From positions 20,550,363-20,614,362 of the forward strand of contig NC_052135.2 in the NCBI RefSeq assembly GCF_016086655.4: 64,000 nucleotides of DNA, given 5' to 3'. The translations under genes and the position numbers were made by a program. Within the stretch, counting starts at the first letter, position 1, and every line of letters starts with the position of its first letter. This document shows positions 45,991 through 58,016 of the stretch, in pieces. This DNA comes from Lepeophtheirus salmonis. Its lineage: Eukaryota > Arthropoda > Copepoda > Siphonostomatoida > Caligidae. Under the pieces are notes generated by a model. It searched no databases and had not been told where the DNA came from. It saw nothing but the letters and a program-made list of their open reading frames with translations.

Positions 45991-46559
45991 CTAAGACAAC
46001 AAACAAAAAATATTTAGATAAAGTTTAGCAACATACGCTATAGCCGAGGTCAAAATTAACAGCATTAAAATTAATAAAATAACTAAAGTACAATGAACTA
46101 TGTCATAAAATGGTTGCCAAAAGTTGCATATTGTTATAAACTTTGTAACCAAATATCATATATGTATTAGTATAATTTCTATCTACATATTAGCTCAGTT
46201 GTATGCCAAAAAAATGGATTTTGCTCCAACAAACCCCGTTCTCCCGTACATCAGATTCGTGTTTTATTTTTTCATGAAGAGAAAACAAAGGGGAATTATT
46301 TTATAACCCTGACTTACCAAGGATTGTCCATTCATGATATGCATAGAAATAAGTCCACATGAAATCTAAACTCAATTAACACGAATCATGAATTCTAAAG
46401 AAACTAACTGACTAACTGACCTATTAAATAGAACATAATTATGGTAATAATCATGTCTAGTATCAGGCACTCATAAATAGGTTTATATGATATCCGTAAA
46501 AAGAAAGAAGAAAAGAAAACAAGTATTATCAAGGTAAAATAAAAATAAAATATTGGAAT
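45991..46559. other. No gene; short tandem phrase
   Basis: 'aactaactgactaactgacc' at about 46402-46421 is a short tandem run. Nothing else recognised. Confidence 0.4.
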
Positions 46560-47030
46560 GCTTACAGAATATCAATGCCAATTTATGAGTTGTGGTGCGT
46601 CAACATAAAACTATCATGAACAAAAATCAAGAAAAAGAGAAAATCCCAATATATTTTTCTGCTTCATAACTTCATACAACCCAATATTTCATAGACATAT
46701 TTTACTAAATTATAGGCTTATTATTCAAATTAAATTTAAAATAATCAAGAATTTGCACCATATTTTAGAACCTTAATTTGATTTAAAATACTTATATTGG
46801 CCTGGATTTCAAATAAAATCCATCAATTTCCCATTTTTTTGTTTGCAACGAACAATGTAGGCTTATTTAGGTGCAATTTGCAGCATAGTTAAAGGGTTAA
46901 AAAGAATAATTTTTTGACAGCAATTGACTATTATTTCAGGAAGAGTACAAATGTAATATATACTCAATTTTGAGAATAAAACATTCCGGCTTGCTTTTGT
47001 GTTAACGAGTTACAGTTATCAAACCTATAA
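46560..47030 (+). repeat. R3 repeat, full copy
   Basis: 'gcgtcaacataaaactatca', 'tgaacaaaaatcaag', 'gtgcaatttgcagcatagtt', 'ctcaattttgagaataaaac' and 'cggcttgcttttgtgtta' follow the R3 order. Confidence 0.6.
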
Positions 47031-47613
47031 CAAAGCTCCATATATTTTAAGTTCATTAAAATATTGAATCTGTCAAAAGAAGTATGAAGGCATCAAACTC
47101 AAGTTATTGGATGATCCGAATAAAAAGGTTGCAATAGGGGAATGATAAAATATTGTTGTTGATTCAATAGTAGCAATTACGTCTTATCGATTCGATTTCA
47201 ATGCGGACACACCTTGTGGTAGTAACATATACAAGGACATACATTTATCGCAGAGAAAAACAATATGCTTATTTAATTTAAGTGAATCTTTTTATTGATG
47301 ACGTGAGCTTTTGTCTTATCTGAAAACCTTTATCTATCCTCCCTTAAAAATAAAAAATGGACAAAATTATACTCTAACATGCTAACATTTTTTCCTTCTT
47401 ATATTTTCTCTTTGCCTTCATTTAATTAAAAATAACTATCGTTTTCGATCTTTAAAATGGAATCTATCTTCCAAATAAAAATGGAATTGCTCAAATCATA
47501 GTTAGTTTAGGGAAGGAAAACGATTTTTCGAATTAAAAAGTACTCAAATTTATGCATTTATATTTTTCAAAATTACAATTTCACCTCATGGAAGGTTATA
47601 TAGGGATATATAC
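47031..47613. other. No recognisable feature
   Basis: Nothing recognised. Confidence 0.4.
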
Positions 47614-47842
47614 TAGTGTTGGATTTTGACTTTTTTTTTCCATGATTTTTATTGGACTGAACTTATTTGATTCTAGAAAGAAGTTGATTAAAAAAATTGG
47701 TCTAGATCAGTTTCACTCAAAATTTGGTATATACCGATTCTATGTATTAATTGTTTATGATGACATTATGGAAACATAATACTTTATATAACACATAATA
47801 CTGAACCTAAAAAATTAGGTCTGAAACCAAGTCCCAACACTA
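47614..47842 (-). repeat. R1 hAT-like MITE with clear 8-bp flanking duplication
   Basis: The 229-bp copy starts TAGTGTTGGA and ends TCCCAACACTA. The flanking octamers are ATATATAC (47606-47613) and ATAAATAC (47843-47850), 7 of 8 alike. An 8-bp duplication is the hallmark of hAT transposition. It is shortened internally relative to the 383-bp copy at 26355-26737 and has no coding frame. Confidence 0.75.
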
Positions 47843-48189
47843 ATAAATACACATCTATATTTATAAAAATATAGATGTTAAAGTCACGATTTGATACTAT
47901 TTATACGTTTCTAGATTTAACTCTTTGCATTTGTGTTAACTATGTGTAAAAAAAGTTCAATTTATGTTCTCCATAAATAAGGAAAATTTATATTGTGAGC
48001 ATTTATAAGAAAAAAAATCAATCTATACTTAATATTAAAGGTTAATTAAAAAACACTTGTTAAAAAATTATATTTACCATTAAGTAATTAAATAAATTTG
48101 TAACTTAAGTCTTTAAATCATTTGTATAAATTAATTCCTTGCAATCTATGATGAATAAATTATCATTATTATTATGTTTTAGAAGAGAG
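47843..48189. other. No recognisable feature
   Basis: Nothing recognised. Confidence 0.4.
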
Positions 48190-48665
48190 CAGATTAGCTG
48201 TGATGACATTTAATAAATTAGATGCAAAACCGTTGTGAGATGAAGAGAATAAATATTTTTTATCTCGAAGTTTTTCCTCAAAAATAAAATTATAATGAAA
48301 ACAACTTTACAAAATAAAAAAAATACTATACAGATTGGCAATAACAAAAATTTGTACGCTTGAAAGTTCTTAAGGTTAACAATAGGGTTGTGAAAATGGT
48401 CTACATCCTCGTTTGTTAATCTAAAAGAATAGTAGTTGTTGGCAACTTTGATTGTCGACATAAATGCTGACAGAGATCAATATAAAAACTATAATACTTC
48501 TTGCTTTTTAAAACGTTTAAATGTTCAAAATAAGTATAAACAATTAATTAAAGAAGGTATACCTTACAGATTACCAACTTTTACTTTTTTTTAGATGTAT
48601 ACTTACTAGGAATTCGACAATTTTCACATCCCTGCTTATAAAAATAACTTCAGGTCTTGTAAGTT
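48190..48665 (+). repeat. R4 repeat, internally deleted
   Basis: 48195-48250 ('taataaattagatgcaaaac', 'gttgtgagatgaagag') is R4 left part. It joins directly to right-part sequence at 48260-48385 ('ttcctcaaaaataaaattat', 'ggcaataacaaaaatttgta'). A further related piece ('cagattaccaacttttactt') lies at 48560-48580. Confidence 0.5.
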
Positions 48666-49257
48666 GCTTCCGGCTTTTAAGTGCACATTTAACAGGGCGT
48701 GCCTATCTTTTGATAAGTGAGTAAAATAAATAAATATCAAAATCAAATCCCTCCCATTCTTACTTATGAAATTGCCATTCTTTTTAAATATCTTTATTTT
48801 TTATTTGGAAGCAAAAACAACTTGAATTGTTATCACTGCCGGAAAGGAAAAAATGAATTAAGCCGTAACTAGAAGCAAAAGATAAGGATGTACTACATTC
48901 ATTGTACAGGGCCCAACCACTTCATCTTCCTCTCATTAAAAAAATTATATGCAAAAGGAGCATTTAAAATCTTATTAAGTTATCTGTATCATGTTATTCA
49001 TTTTATTTCAATCTTAACATATCGAAAAATAACAATATTTCCCTGCCAAGACACAGTTATGAAAAAATTAGTTTAATACTTATAGTAAGATATTTAAGCT
49101 CAATAAATTTATGGTTCACATAAACTTTTTTTGTTATTTAAATTTCAAAAGAAAAAACTATCAAAAATCATGTAGTAATACAACTCAATACTCTTTTCGT
49201 TTAATAATTAATTATCGACTTACTAATATTGTAATTAAAAATTAGTTAATGTAATAG
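48666..49257. other. No recognisable feature
   Basis: Nothing recognised; the 62-codon frame at 48888-49076 has no motif. Confidence 0.4.
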
Positions 49258-49575
49258 AAAACGTTGCTTGTTATCACATAAGCAAGCTAAAATAAATTTT
49301 CTAATCATTGAATGTGGATTTACATTTGTATTCTTTGACAAATTATCATCAATTTCTATCAGTAAATTATTCTATTCAACCCTTTGAGTGTGCCACAAAT
49401 TGCAAATAAAGTTGCCAAAATTGATCGTCACAATAAATAAAAAAATAGACAGATTTTATGGTTCAAAAGGGTCAAATTGTATTAATTGAAAAGTCACTTG
49501 AACCAAATAAAGGTTCGAAGCTATAGCTAAAATTATTGATTCTCTTGACACATCCCACAAATTTGAATACAAAGT
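49258..49575 (-). repeat. R3 repeat, inverted, partial
   Basis: 'gacaaattatcatcaatttc', 'caaccctttgagtgtgccac', 'aaattgatcgtcacaataaa' and 'cttgacacatcccacaaatt' match 8120-8640 and 35800-36000. Confidence 0.55.
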
Positions 49576-50197
49576 TATGAAAATATTAATTTCATTTTTT
49601 GGCCGATTATTATTTTTTAGTTTCTCATAAGTTTACTAAACCCTTTAAAAAGGGTGATTATATCAAAAACCTGATTGGTTACGGAAAAATAATGAAATAT
49701 TTGTGATCAGCGAGCAAGCTATCACTAAAAATAGAATTTAGAATCAAAAAGATTTTGAAAAGTCCATTTTTGTTTTACTTGTGTAATCAATATGTATAAT
49801 TGCTTGGATTTAGGAATTTAAATATGAGTTGAATTAAAGCTCTTTTTTTTCTTTCTTTTTTTAACTTTTAATAGTGGAATTGACGAAATAATGAGTTGTA
49901 TAGAACAGAATGATACAGGTAATTTTATGAGTAGTACTTTTATAAAGTAAATTTTATGACATTCAAGATCAAAATAAAAGAAAAATATCGCGTCATTGGG
50001 TTTTTTTTTTTTTTTTCATATCAAAATACAACAAGTTGATCGATAATAGTAATAAAAATAAAATGTAACAACTTTAAACTTGTTTCTCAGACTATCACAT
50101 TTAAATGTGGATCAACTAAGTCCTCATTGTTGTCTTGCTTGAAAGAGACTGTTACTATCAGGGATATCAAATGAAATATAAAACGTATATCTGTACA
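49576..50197. other. No gene; T-run
   Basis: A run of 16 T at 50001-50016. Nothing else recognised. Confidence 0.4.
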
Positions 50198-50992
50198 TAC
50201 ATTAGGGTGAAGCTGTTACTTCAAATTTGTACAACAAGCGTAACCTTTTTATGGTCCTAATAAACACATTCGTATACTTTCATTTTTTTAACTAATTGAC
50301 GATACTTGATCCAAAGTGAAAAAAAATGGATGAGTCTTAAGTTACTTTTGCAAGACCGATATTTTGGTCCAAACCATAATCACAGACTGTTGACCGGAAT
50401 TAAATCGTTTTCAAATCGTAAACTGGTCCTTTATATAATTTTCACACTAAAAACAACTCTAGTATTTACCTTTAGTACAATCTCGGTTAAATTTTGAAGA
50501 AAGTGACATAGCTATTTAATTATTGTACTTTTTATTTTTGAATGTTTCATATAAGTTTTTTTTTACTTAATATATATTTAAGATACAAATTAAAAATCCA
50601 CCACTAAAATAGTACATAATTTGAAGACAAAAAGTACATATACAATTAAGTAACATAAGTTTGACATATAACTCTTACCCCTTTTTTGATAACAAATTGA
50701 TTTTTTTAAAGAATGGTACACATACTTTGTAATCATTGCATTTTAATCTAAAAAAGTTATTTTTTAACAAAAAAAATATTAGGCACATTCAAAAATACAA
50801 AAATGTGATTTTTAAAGTTTGTTGTCACTTTTCCAAAATATGCTTTATGCTCAAAATAAATATTGATGTTTTTGATGAAATTGTACAAATATGTTAATTA
50901 TTATGTTAATACATTACCAAAAAAAAAAAGTGGTTAAGCGTTATTTTTCCAAATTAAAGAATTATGTTAGACAGTAGCCTCATCCTAATGTA
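50198..50992. repeat. Possible 795-bp TIR-bounded element
   Basis: TACATTAGGGTGAAGCT at the left and TACATTAGGATGAGGCT (inverse of the right end) match at 15 of 17 positions. The ends recall R2, but the body does not. It contains an R1 fragment and A/T-rich DNA without coding capacity. Confidence 0.45.
50294..50440 (+). repeat. R1 fragment nested in the element at 50198-50992
   Basis: 'gatacttgatccaaagtgaa', 'agaccgatattttggtccaa', 'agactgttgaccggaattaa' and 'tcgttttcaaatcgtaaact' are R1 left half. A 63-codon frame over it is chance. Confidence 0.5.
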
Positions 50993-51589
50993 CATACTAT
51001 ATCTTTATAGTTTATATAATGTAAATGGATTTATATAGCTTATATCAAGTTTCATTTGAGTAAGCAATGCAAAAAAAAAAATATATTTATAGGACTAACT
51101 AACATAAACTTAGCATCATAAAAAGTTATTTCTTCTTGAAAAGACATAACAGAAACAATTTGGATATTTCCAACTGATACAGAAAAAATATATAATTAAA
51201 CATTTATTCTGCTAATTTTTTATTATATTATTTTTGGACTTTAATCTAAGAGATTCGTATCTTTTATGTATGTCCATACATATGGATGGATAGATTATAT
51301 TTTTATTAGTCTAAATGATTAATCAAACAATGAACATTCCCTTCTTGATCAATTGCATACAAAAAAAGAAAAAGTAATAAAAGATTTTCAAGTGACGTCA
51401 GTATTGTTTATTCCAGCCATTTTGGAAGCCTAAACAACCAAGTTTTATAACAATGAAATACCTTTTTCTATTATTATATAACTATTGGATGTCAAAATAC
51501 GACCAATACACAAAAGGACTTGTAACAAAAATCAATCACTCAATGGCATAGTTTTTAATATCAGACCCTTGAATATATATATATATACA
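50993..51589. other. No gene; AT microsatellite
   Basis: A short (AT)n run lies at about 51571-51587, just before R5. Nothing else recognised. Confidence 0.4.
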
Positions 51590-52750
51590 TAACTGTCCTG
51601 GAAAACTATCCTGGAGAAAATTGCAATTAGGAAAATTGCCTGTGAGACGATTGTCCGTATTTTTTTTCGAACTTCAGGATTGATATTAACAAATTATAAG
51701 TTCGCTTAATATTATTTAAGAGAAATATCTGACATATGTTTGTACCATCCCCCAAGGGAGTACCTTAAAGTGTGAGTAATATTATTGAAATATAGGATGA
51801 GGGAGGGGGAGGCCTCTTATAATATGGTTGAATACTCTCCTCGGATTGGCAATGTACCGGGGGGTAGTGTGAAATTTTAAAAAACCAACGTCAGTTCCTG
51901 CAATAAATCCAAGGAGCCCCTTTAATACCAAAAAGATAGTTCACAGAGGCTGTAAAAGGACAGGTAATATTAGAACCATCTTCTAGATTGTACAAAATTT
52001 AGAATACCACACTCGCTCAACGAAAGGGCTTCACGCTTTTAATCTTGGAAAAAATTGCATAATGATTATATGGCATATGCCATGAAGGATGGTTAAAAAA
52101 AACGTCAACAATATGTGAGTGCAGAAGTAATATTACAGAAGTAAACAATTAACTAACATAGTTTATAAGACTTTAATTTTTTTTGAATGTGAGACATGCA
52201 CCTAGTTGATTCGGCGAATGACAATTCGTTTTTAACACTACCAAGACTTTCAAGCCCAACCCGAAGCCTTGAAACTTTTGGTATTAGAGGAGTTCCTTGG
52301 TGTATATGATGCATTGGCGGTGGTTTTCAAGGATCCAATGGTACCCTCAAGTATACTCGCACAACCCGAGGACTTCCAAATATTTTTTGATAATTGAGGG
52401 TTTTGAACTATTTTTTGGTGTTCCTTGGATGATTTGGATGAATTGGTGGTGGTTTTCACAATTCCACACTACCCCCGTGATACTGCCAATCAAAGTACGT
52501 AGAGTATTTCACCATATTTTAAGAGGCCTTAGCTATTTATCCCTCCCCCTCCTCCTCCTATATTGCAATAATATTACTCACACTTGAAGGTACTCCCTTG
52601 GGAGATGGAACAAAGAAATATGTTTAGATATTGGTTATAAATAATATTAAGCAAACTTATAATGTTTTATTATTCATCATGAAGTTTGAAAAAAATACGG
52701 CCAATTTTCATCCATGGTAATTTTCCAAGGGCAGTTTTCCGCGTACGATA
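51590..52750. repeat. R5 element, 1.16 kb with arms of about 300 bp
   Basis: The left arm (about 51590-51935) and right arm (about 52420-52750) are inverted copies: 'ccaagggagtacctt', 'gtgtgagtaatattattg', 'gggtagtgtg' on the left are met by 'aaggtactcccttgg', 'caataatattactcacac', 'cacactaccccc' on the right. The outer ends are TGGAAAACTATCC and, inverted, GCGGAAAACTGCCC. Inside the right half two related units of about 128 bp (phrase GTTCCTTGG at 52292 and 52420) form a partial tandem. No protein is encoded: the 69- and 96-codon frames here are repeats of the tandem. A single-arm relative is at 18571-18890. Confidence 0.65.
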
Positions 52751-52796
52751 TATTTAAATATAGCCAAGATCGTAAATGAATTATAAGTAAAGTTAC

Positions 52797-53036
52797 ATGG
52801 GTTTTTATTACATTGCCTTTTTCACATTGTTTCGGTAATTGACTGTCACCTCCTCGCAGAACTTTTTTTCTTGAATGATTGCCTGTGTCACATAAACTCA
52901 ACTTGTCTTTCCAATTCTTGTTAAGATCAAAATGGACTACAAAAACCCAAGAGTTTTGTAACTTGTTGCTCCATCCAGTGGTAAATTTATTTGAACCCAA
53001 TTGAACTGAACTGAACAGATACGTGTTGTTAAAGGT
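52797..53036 (-). CDS. Candidate internal exon of an unidentified gene
   Basis: The minus-strand frame is open from about 53052 to beyond 52797. It reads TFNNTYLFSSVQLGSNKF, TTGWSNKLQNSWVFVVHFDL, NKNWKDKLSLCDTGNHSRKK and VLRGGDSQLPKQCEKGN. The composition (Trp, Gly, Asp, Cys, Ser) differs from chance frames nearby. An acceptor-like 'ctttttaatggtttttcaag' ends at 53037. Donor-like GTAATA or GTAACT sites follow at 52811 or 52796. All keep the same phase (0). I do not recognise the domain and no partner exon was found. It could also be a decayed exon or chance. Confidence 0.35.
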
Positions 53037-53052
53037 CTTGAAAAACCATTAA

Positions 53053-53837
53053 AAAGAAATACGAGCATAAATTAACGGGTTTTTTGGGTTTTTTTTGTTT
53101 TTTTTTCATACTTTAGATAAGTGGTGCACTTCAGAACAAAAATCAAAAGACTGTTGATAGAAGTTGAGTTACTAAAAACGTTACAGTTCCCGTCAAATAT
53201 CAGCAAGAATTATAAGGGGGGGGGGGGCTATTTCAACTTAGGTCGGAGTAAATGAAGGTAGATTGGTAATACCTATGTATGAAATTAGTAGGTAAACTAG
53301 CAACAGTTATGGTTAAAAAAAATGTAGTTTTTGCGGGTGTGTGGTCTGTAACGAAATAAGCATGAAACGATTATAATTATCCAACTTGACGTATGGTCGT
53401 CATGATCTTTGAGTCGATAAAATACAAATTGGCGGAATCATAAACATCCATAAAATTTCACTGCAATAAATATACAAGGTAAATATATAGTTATACTATC
53501 TTTTTGTATAAGAGATCTAAATAAAACTTATCATGAATTACATAAATTAAATATCTGTGATAAAATGATTAGACACAAATTGATGATTTCATCTCCTTAA
53601 AGTTGCTAGTTCAATTAAAACGAATATATGTAGGCATTGAATGGGGTTTTTATATCACAACATAGTAAAATGTTGTATACACTTGAAATAAAGTTACTTA
53701 AAAGTACAAAAGTTTGACTTCTAAAAATTAATGCAATAATTACGTCACGAGTTTCCGAAACTTTATTCGATACTACCGAAACTACTTAGATTCTGTAACT
53801 TTTTCTTTGTAGAACCCAAAATAATTTTATAGCCTAA
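53053..53837. other. No gene; G-run
   Basis: Twelve consecutive G at 53216-53227, unusual here. Nothing else recognised. Confidence 0.4.
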
Positions 53838-53920
53838 GGAGCGACGTAGCTCAGTCGACAACGCTCTTGGGAAAATTTATTCTCCTGAACTAAATGTGCG
53901 GAGGTTTGATACTTACATAT
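53838..53920 (+). repeat. R6 tRNA-derived SINE-like head
   Basis: GACGTAGCTCAGTCGACAAC fits a pol III A-box, and GGAGGTTTGATACTTAC about 50 bases later a degraded B-box. The layout and several internal words ('gggagaa/gggaaaat', 'tgaact(c)aaa(t)gtg') are shared with 20385-20470. The stems do not close into a functional tRNA and no anticodon arm can be drawn, so it is a SINE head or tRNA pseudogene. Confidence 0.55.
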
Positions 53921-54039
53921 TCCTAATGAATAAGATATACATACATTATACATATACCAAGAATATTGATAATATTGTTTAAAATATATCCTGTTGGTAT
54001 TTAAATATAAAAGAAAGAGAAAATTTACAGGGTCACCAT

Positions 54040-54300
54040 GACAATTGGGTAGGACAGTAGCTTAGCTGTCATGATGTTTCATTAAATCGACTTCACGCTG
54101 TCGTGAGAAGAAAAAATAAACAAAATCTTACTCCGTATCTAGAAAAGACATCAAAGACCATGTCACAATCCAATCGTCAATGCAACTATACGCCTTTATT
54201 ATGCACATGTAATTCATTTATAATAAAATGTTCTCTCTTCAATAATTAAAGAAAAATTATAGCAGTTTTGGAAACAAAATACTCTTCATATTTCAGAATA
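54040..54300 (+). repeat. R4 repeat, left part
   Basis: 'ccatgacaattgggtaggac', 'agcttagctgtcatgatgtt', 'taaacaaaatcttactccgt' and 'tgttctctcttcaataatta' follow the R4 order, with the middle shortened. Confidence 0.55.
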
Positions 54301-54899
54301 GAAAAAATCTCATACTCATCAAGCTCATATTTCACCAAACTTTATATATTTGACTTCAATCTTATGTCAAATGGATGAAATGTAGTTCTTAAACGTCTAC
54401 TTATACCTAATTGGTGCAATTCTATCAGACCAAAAGGAATAATAATAAAAAATTATACCATTATTAAATATTCATAGCTCATGATATTTTTTTCGTAGAA
54501 CCTCAGAAGGTATATAAAGGAATTTTTGTGTTCCTTGGAACTTACAGTGGTAACCGCAGGACTAATCTAATTCATACATCAATTAATCAATCGACAAATT
54601 TTCTAATGTCTTGTACCATCCCAATTTTAAAATTATGAATCTTGGTCAACCCAAAAAACCAATAGTAGACTTTGACTTAAAAATCTAAGGAGTCTTAGTA
54701 GTGTTCCATTGACGTTAAACAAGGTATTTTCAGTTATTTTTCGTCCTTTTTAATTTTCATCAAATAAGTGAATTTCTTACTTGAATCAATTAAAAGAAAA
54801 TATTTTCGCTGAACACTTTAAAGTTTGAAAAAAAGGTCAATTTTTGTTATTTTTTTAGGTAGTCTAAAATATACCATATAATAAGATTACAACATTTGG
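54301..54899. other. No recognisable feature
   Basis: Nothing recognised. Confidence 0.4.
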
Positions 54900-55345
54900 C
54901 CCATGTACATGACATTAATGATATTTAACACAATATGATGTGTGCCAACATAAAACAATCTTGAACAAAAATCAAGAAAAGGAGAAAAACCCTCTATATT
55001 TTTTTACTTCAAATAGATATACATAGAAGACTATATTTCATTTTTAAGGTATTCTCCTCCAATTCATAGGATAACTTAAGATACTCAAGAATTTGGACTA
55101 TAATTTAGAACCATTATTTGATTTCAGATGCTAATATGCCCTTTCATATAAAATCGATTAATTTATCATTGATTTATAGTGACGATCAATGTTGACTACT
55201 TTAAGTTTAATTTGTGACACACTCAAAGGGTTAATAAGAATAATTTAATGATGGAAAATGGCAATAATTCGTCGAAGAATACAAAATTAATCCCCACTCA
55301 ATTTTGAGAAAAAATACTCTAACTTGTTTTTATGTTGATAGACAA
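54900..55345 (+). repeat. R3 repeat, full copy
   Basis: 'gccaacataaaacaatcttg', 'aacaaaaatcaagaaaagga', 'aatatgccctttcatataaa', 'cactcaaagggttaataaga' and 'ctcaattttgagaaaaaata' follow the R3 order. Confidence 0.6.
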
Positions 55346-56269
55346 CATATCTTTATTAAGCTAATACTTATTCTTATTGGGTACATCCTTGCAAGGAAAA
55401 AAAAATATAATATTTTTTGGATTGTTTACAGTCACCTGACATCATATATATAATCGCGTTTTTAAAAGGATAAAAAAGTTTTCATGAGTAAAAGGTAAAG
55501 GTCAAAAAGTGTTTACTTTTTTTGCATTTCTATATAGATATTCTGCAACTAATTAATTTTTTGAGAAATGTTCAGTCTATGATACTAACTACTTGAGTAA
55601 CAGTAGATATTCTTGAATTTGATTCATTGTGAAATAAATTACCATTTTTTTTTTCAAGAAGAGTTTATTTCAAATTCAACTTGAATGAATGTATTTCATT
55701 TGTATAAGGATTTCTAAGGGAAACGATTATCTTTTGTAAAAATGGTGTCCATGTAAAGAATTTCTATTGATATGAACCCCCTCCCTTAAAAAATAGATTG
55801 GAAACAATGATTAGAAATGAGGGGGAGATATCGTACTGTGTGTTTTTAAGGTAAAAAAAAAATAGAACCTCAATATATGTATTTATATTCAAGAAAGAAC
55901 TCGTGTCCAAATTGAAAAAAAAGAAGATAGAAATTAAAAAACAAAACAAGTTTTGGAAATGAAAATAAATGCCATAAATTTCTTTTTGAAATGTATTCTG
56001 TGAGTAGAATCAATCCTATATATATCATGATATTTAGTCATTTAGAACATCCAAAGTATTTTTCTTTTTACTTTATGGTCATGATTAAAATTTGAAAAAT
56101 CCTTCATAAATTTTAAAAAAGAACAACTGAACATTAGGGAGAAATTAAAATTAAAAATAATGTTAAATATATAATATAGAAACTTAATTTGTTTACAAAA
56201 TTGTTTATTTAAAAAAATTACAGTTATCTCTCAAATCTAACTGCATAGGAAACCATGCATAAATAAAAG
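55346..56269. other. No recognisable feature
   Basis: A+T-rich; the 61-codon minus frame at 55949-55764 is Phe/Ile-rich chance. Confidence 0.4.
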
Positions 56270-56679
56270 TATTATGGTTGAGCCTGAAAATCCAAGACTT
56301 ATCTGAGATTGTTATGGTTTTTAGTAAACCAAACTTATTTGGGCGAATAAATAAGCTCGATTGTGAACGATCGAGAAAAAAAAATTCGGTCTATATAGGT
56401 ACTACCAAATTGGTTTTATTTAAGTTTAGGGTTAAACCGATTCTATAGTTTGTTGATGACATCATGTAGGTTTCAAAATTATGAAACCAAACGTTTAGTG
56501 ATGTGATATGAAGTTTAATGTGTTGCATAAATAATATTGGAAGAACTCATAAATTAGGATATCGGAGAAAATCGGTCCAAAGACGGAGATTTTTAAAAAA
56601 ACCACGATTTAAAAACAATTAACTTTGGTCTAGAAAAAAAAAATAATTTAGAAATATTTTGATTCAGTTTCAACACTTA
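56270..56679 (-). repeat. R1 hAT-like MITE, about 410 bp
   Basis: It starts TATTATGGTTGAGCCTG (R1 right end, eroded) and ends TTCAGTTTCAACACTTA. Inside: 'aaaccaaacttatttgggcg', 'gtttgttgatgacatcatgt', 'ataaattaggatatcggaga'. No target duplication survives. Confidence 0.6.
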
Positions 56680-58016
56680 TAGATAGTTTAAATTATATAA
56701 TGGTCATTTGTTCGTTGAACTATTTATTTGAGTACCAAAAGTTGAAATCAAAAGTCCAAAGCTGTGGCAATGATTTAAAATTAGAAATAAAAAACTTGTA
56801 TAAATTAACAAATTGAGTTCATTGGGCTTAAGGTATGCTATATAAACAATTTTGCTTAGTTGAGAGTATGAAGGGGAAAATAAAAGGCGATATATTTTAT
56901 TTATATTCTAGATAGGTTTATCCAATTTAATTTGCCAAAACTATTCCAATTGAGATTTTTTAATCTTTAAAATTTTGAATATAATTTGGATTTACCCGTC
57001 TACTTCGCTATTAGAAATAATTTTGCTTACTTAATAATTTATTACTTATTAATTAAATAAAACCCGATTTAATTAATGTAACTTTCATATAAAAAAGTTA
57101 TTTTACTATTTTATTTCAAAGTTTTCTTTTTAATTATATGCAATAGTTACGGAGTTTTATGATTCTGAAAGTAAACTATAAAAATCATTATTGACTAATG
57201 AAGTTATAAATAATAAAACTAAAGTAATAGATTTTTAATACATTTATTTTTTTATCAAATGAAGGCAGAATTATATATAAGTATTTACTAAAACAAAAAC
57301 AACGCCATCTATATTAAACTTTAATAGATTGAAGAAAAGCGTCGACGCTTTCTCTCCAAAAAAGTGAAGATTTCTCTGTTAGTATTTTACGAGTCACTTT
57401 TTTTTGTGTGATATCATTGTAACTTATAATACAAGCTTCCAATATAATATTTTTGAATCCGATTAACATTATATATTTTTATAAATAACCTTCAATATTT
57501 AAAAATAACTTTTTCAAGTATGCAGGTACAGCAAATGCAAAATAACTAAAGCATTTAAAAGAAGCAAAGATAAATTTGAAATTTAGGAAGGATTAGTTAA
57601 ACAGTATATCATTAATTTTATACTTTGTATAATAGCTAAAAATTTCTGCATAGTATGAAAACGAATTTTTTAATTTGATACTATAAATATATTAATTATG
57701 ATAATAATATTGTATAGATAGACAATTCAGTAGGTACATAACTAATTTAAAAAATATATCTTTTTTTCTTAAAATGCATAAACAATATGATTAGCTTTCG
57801 TTTTGAAATATTCACATCGGAAATATTGACTGCTCAGAGAACTCTGTAAGAAACATCCCACAGCAGCAAAAAGCCCATTTATATGTCATACTTATGGCTA
57901 AATTTGTACCTAAAAGACTCAACAGTTAATCAAGTTTTTTATTCTTTTTGAAGTCTAAAATATCTGGTATAAAGTTTCTTGTAGTAGTGTAATTATTAAA
58001 TTATCATAGAGATAAA
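56680..58016. other. No gene; a 16-bp palindrome
   Basis: AAAGCGTCGACGCTTT at 57336-57351 is a perfect palindrome in a GC-poor setting. Nothing else recognised. Confidence 0.4.

Noticed and set aside
52250..52587. 69- and 96-codon frames in R5
   Set aside because: They follow the internal repeat units of a non-coding inverted-repeat element.
53838..53920. Functional tRNA gene
   Set aside because: A-box is good, but the acceptor and T stems do not pair and no anticodon arm forms.
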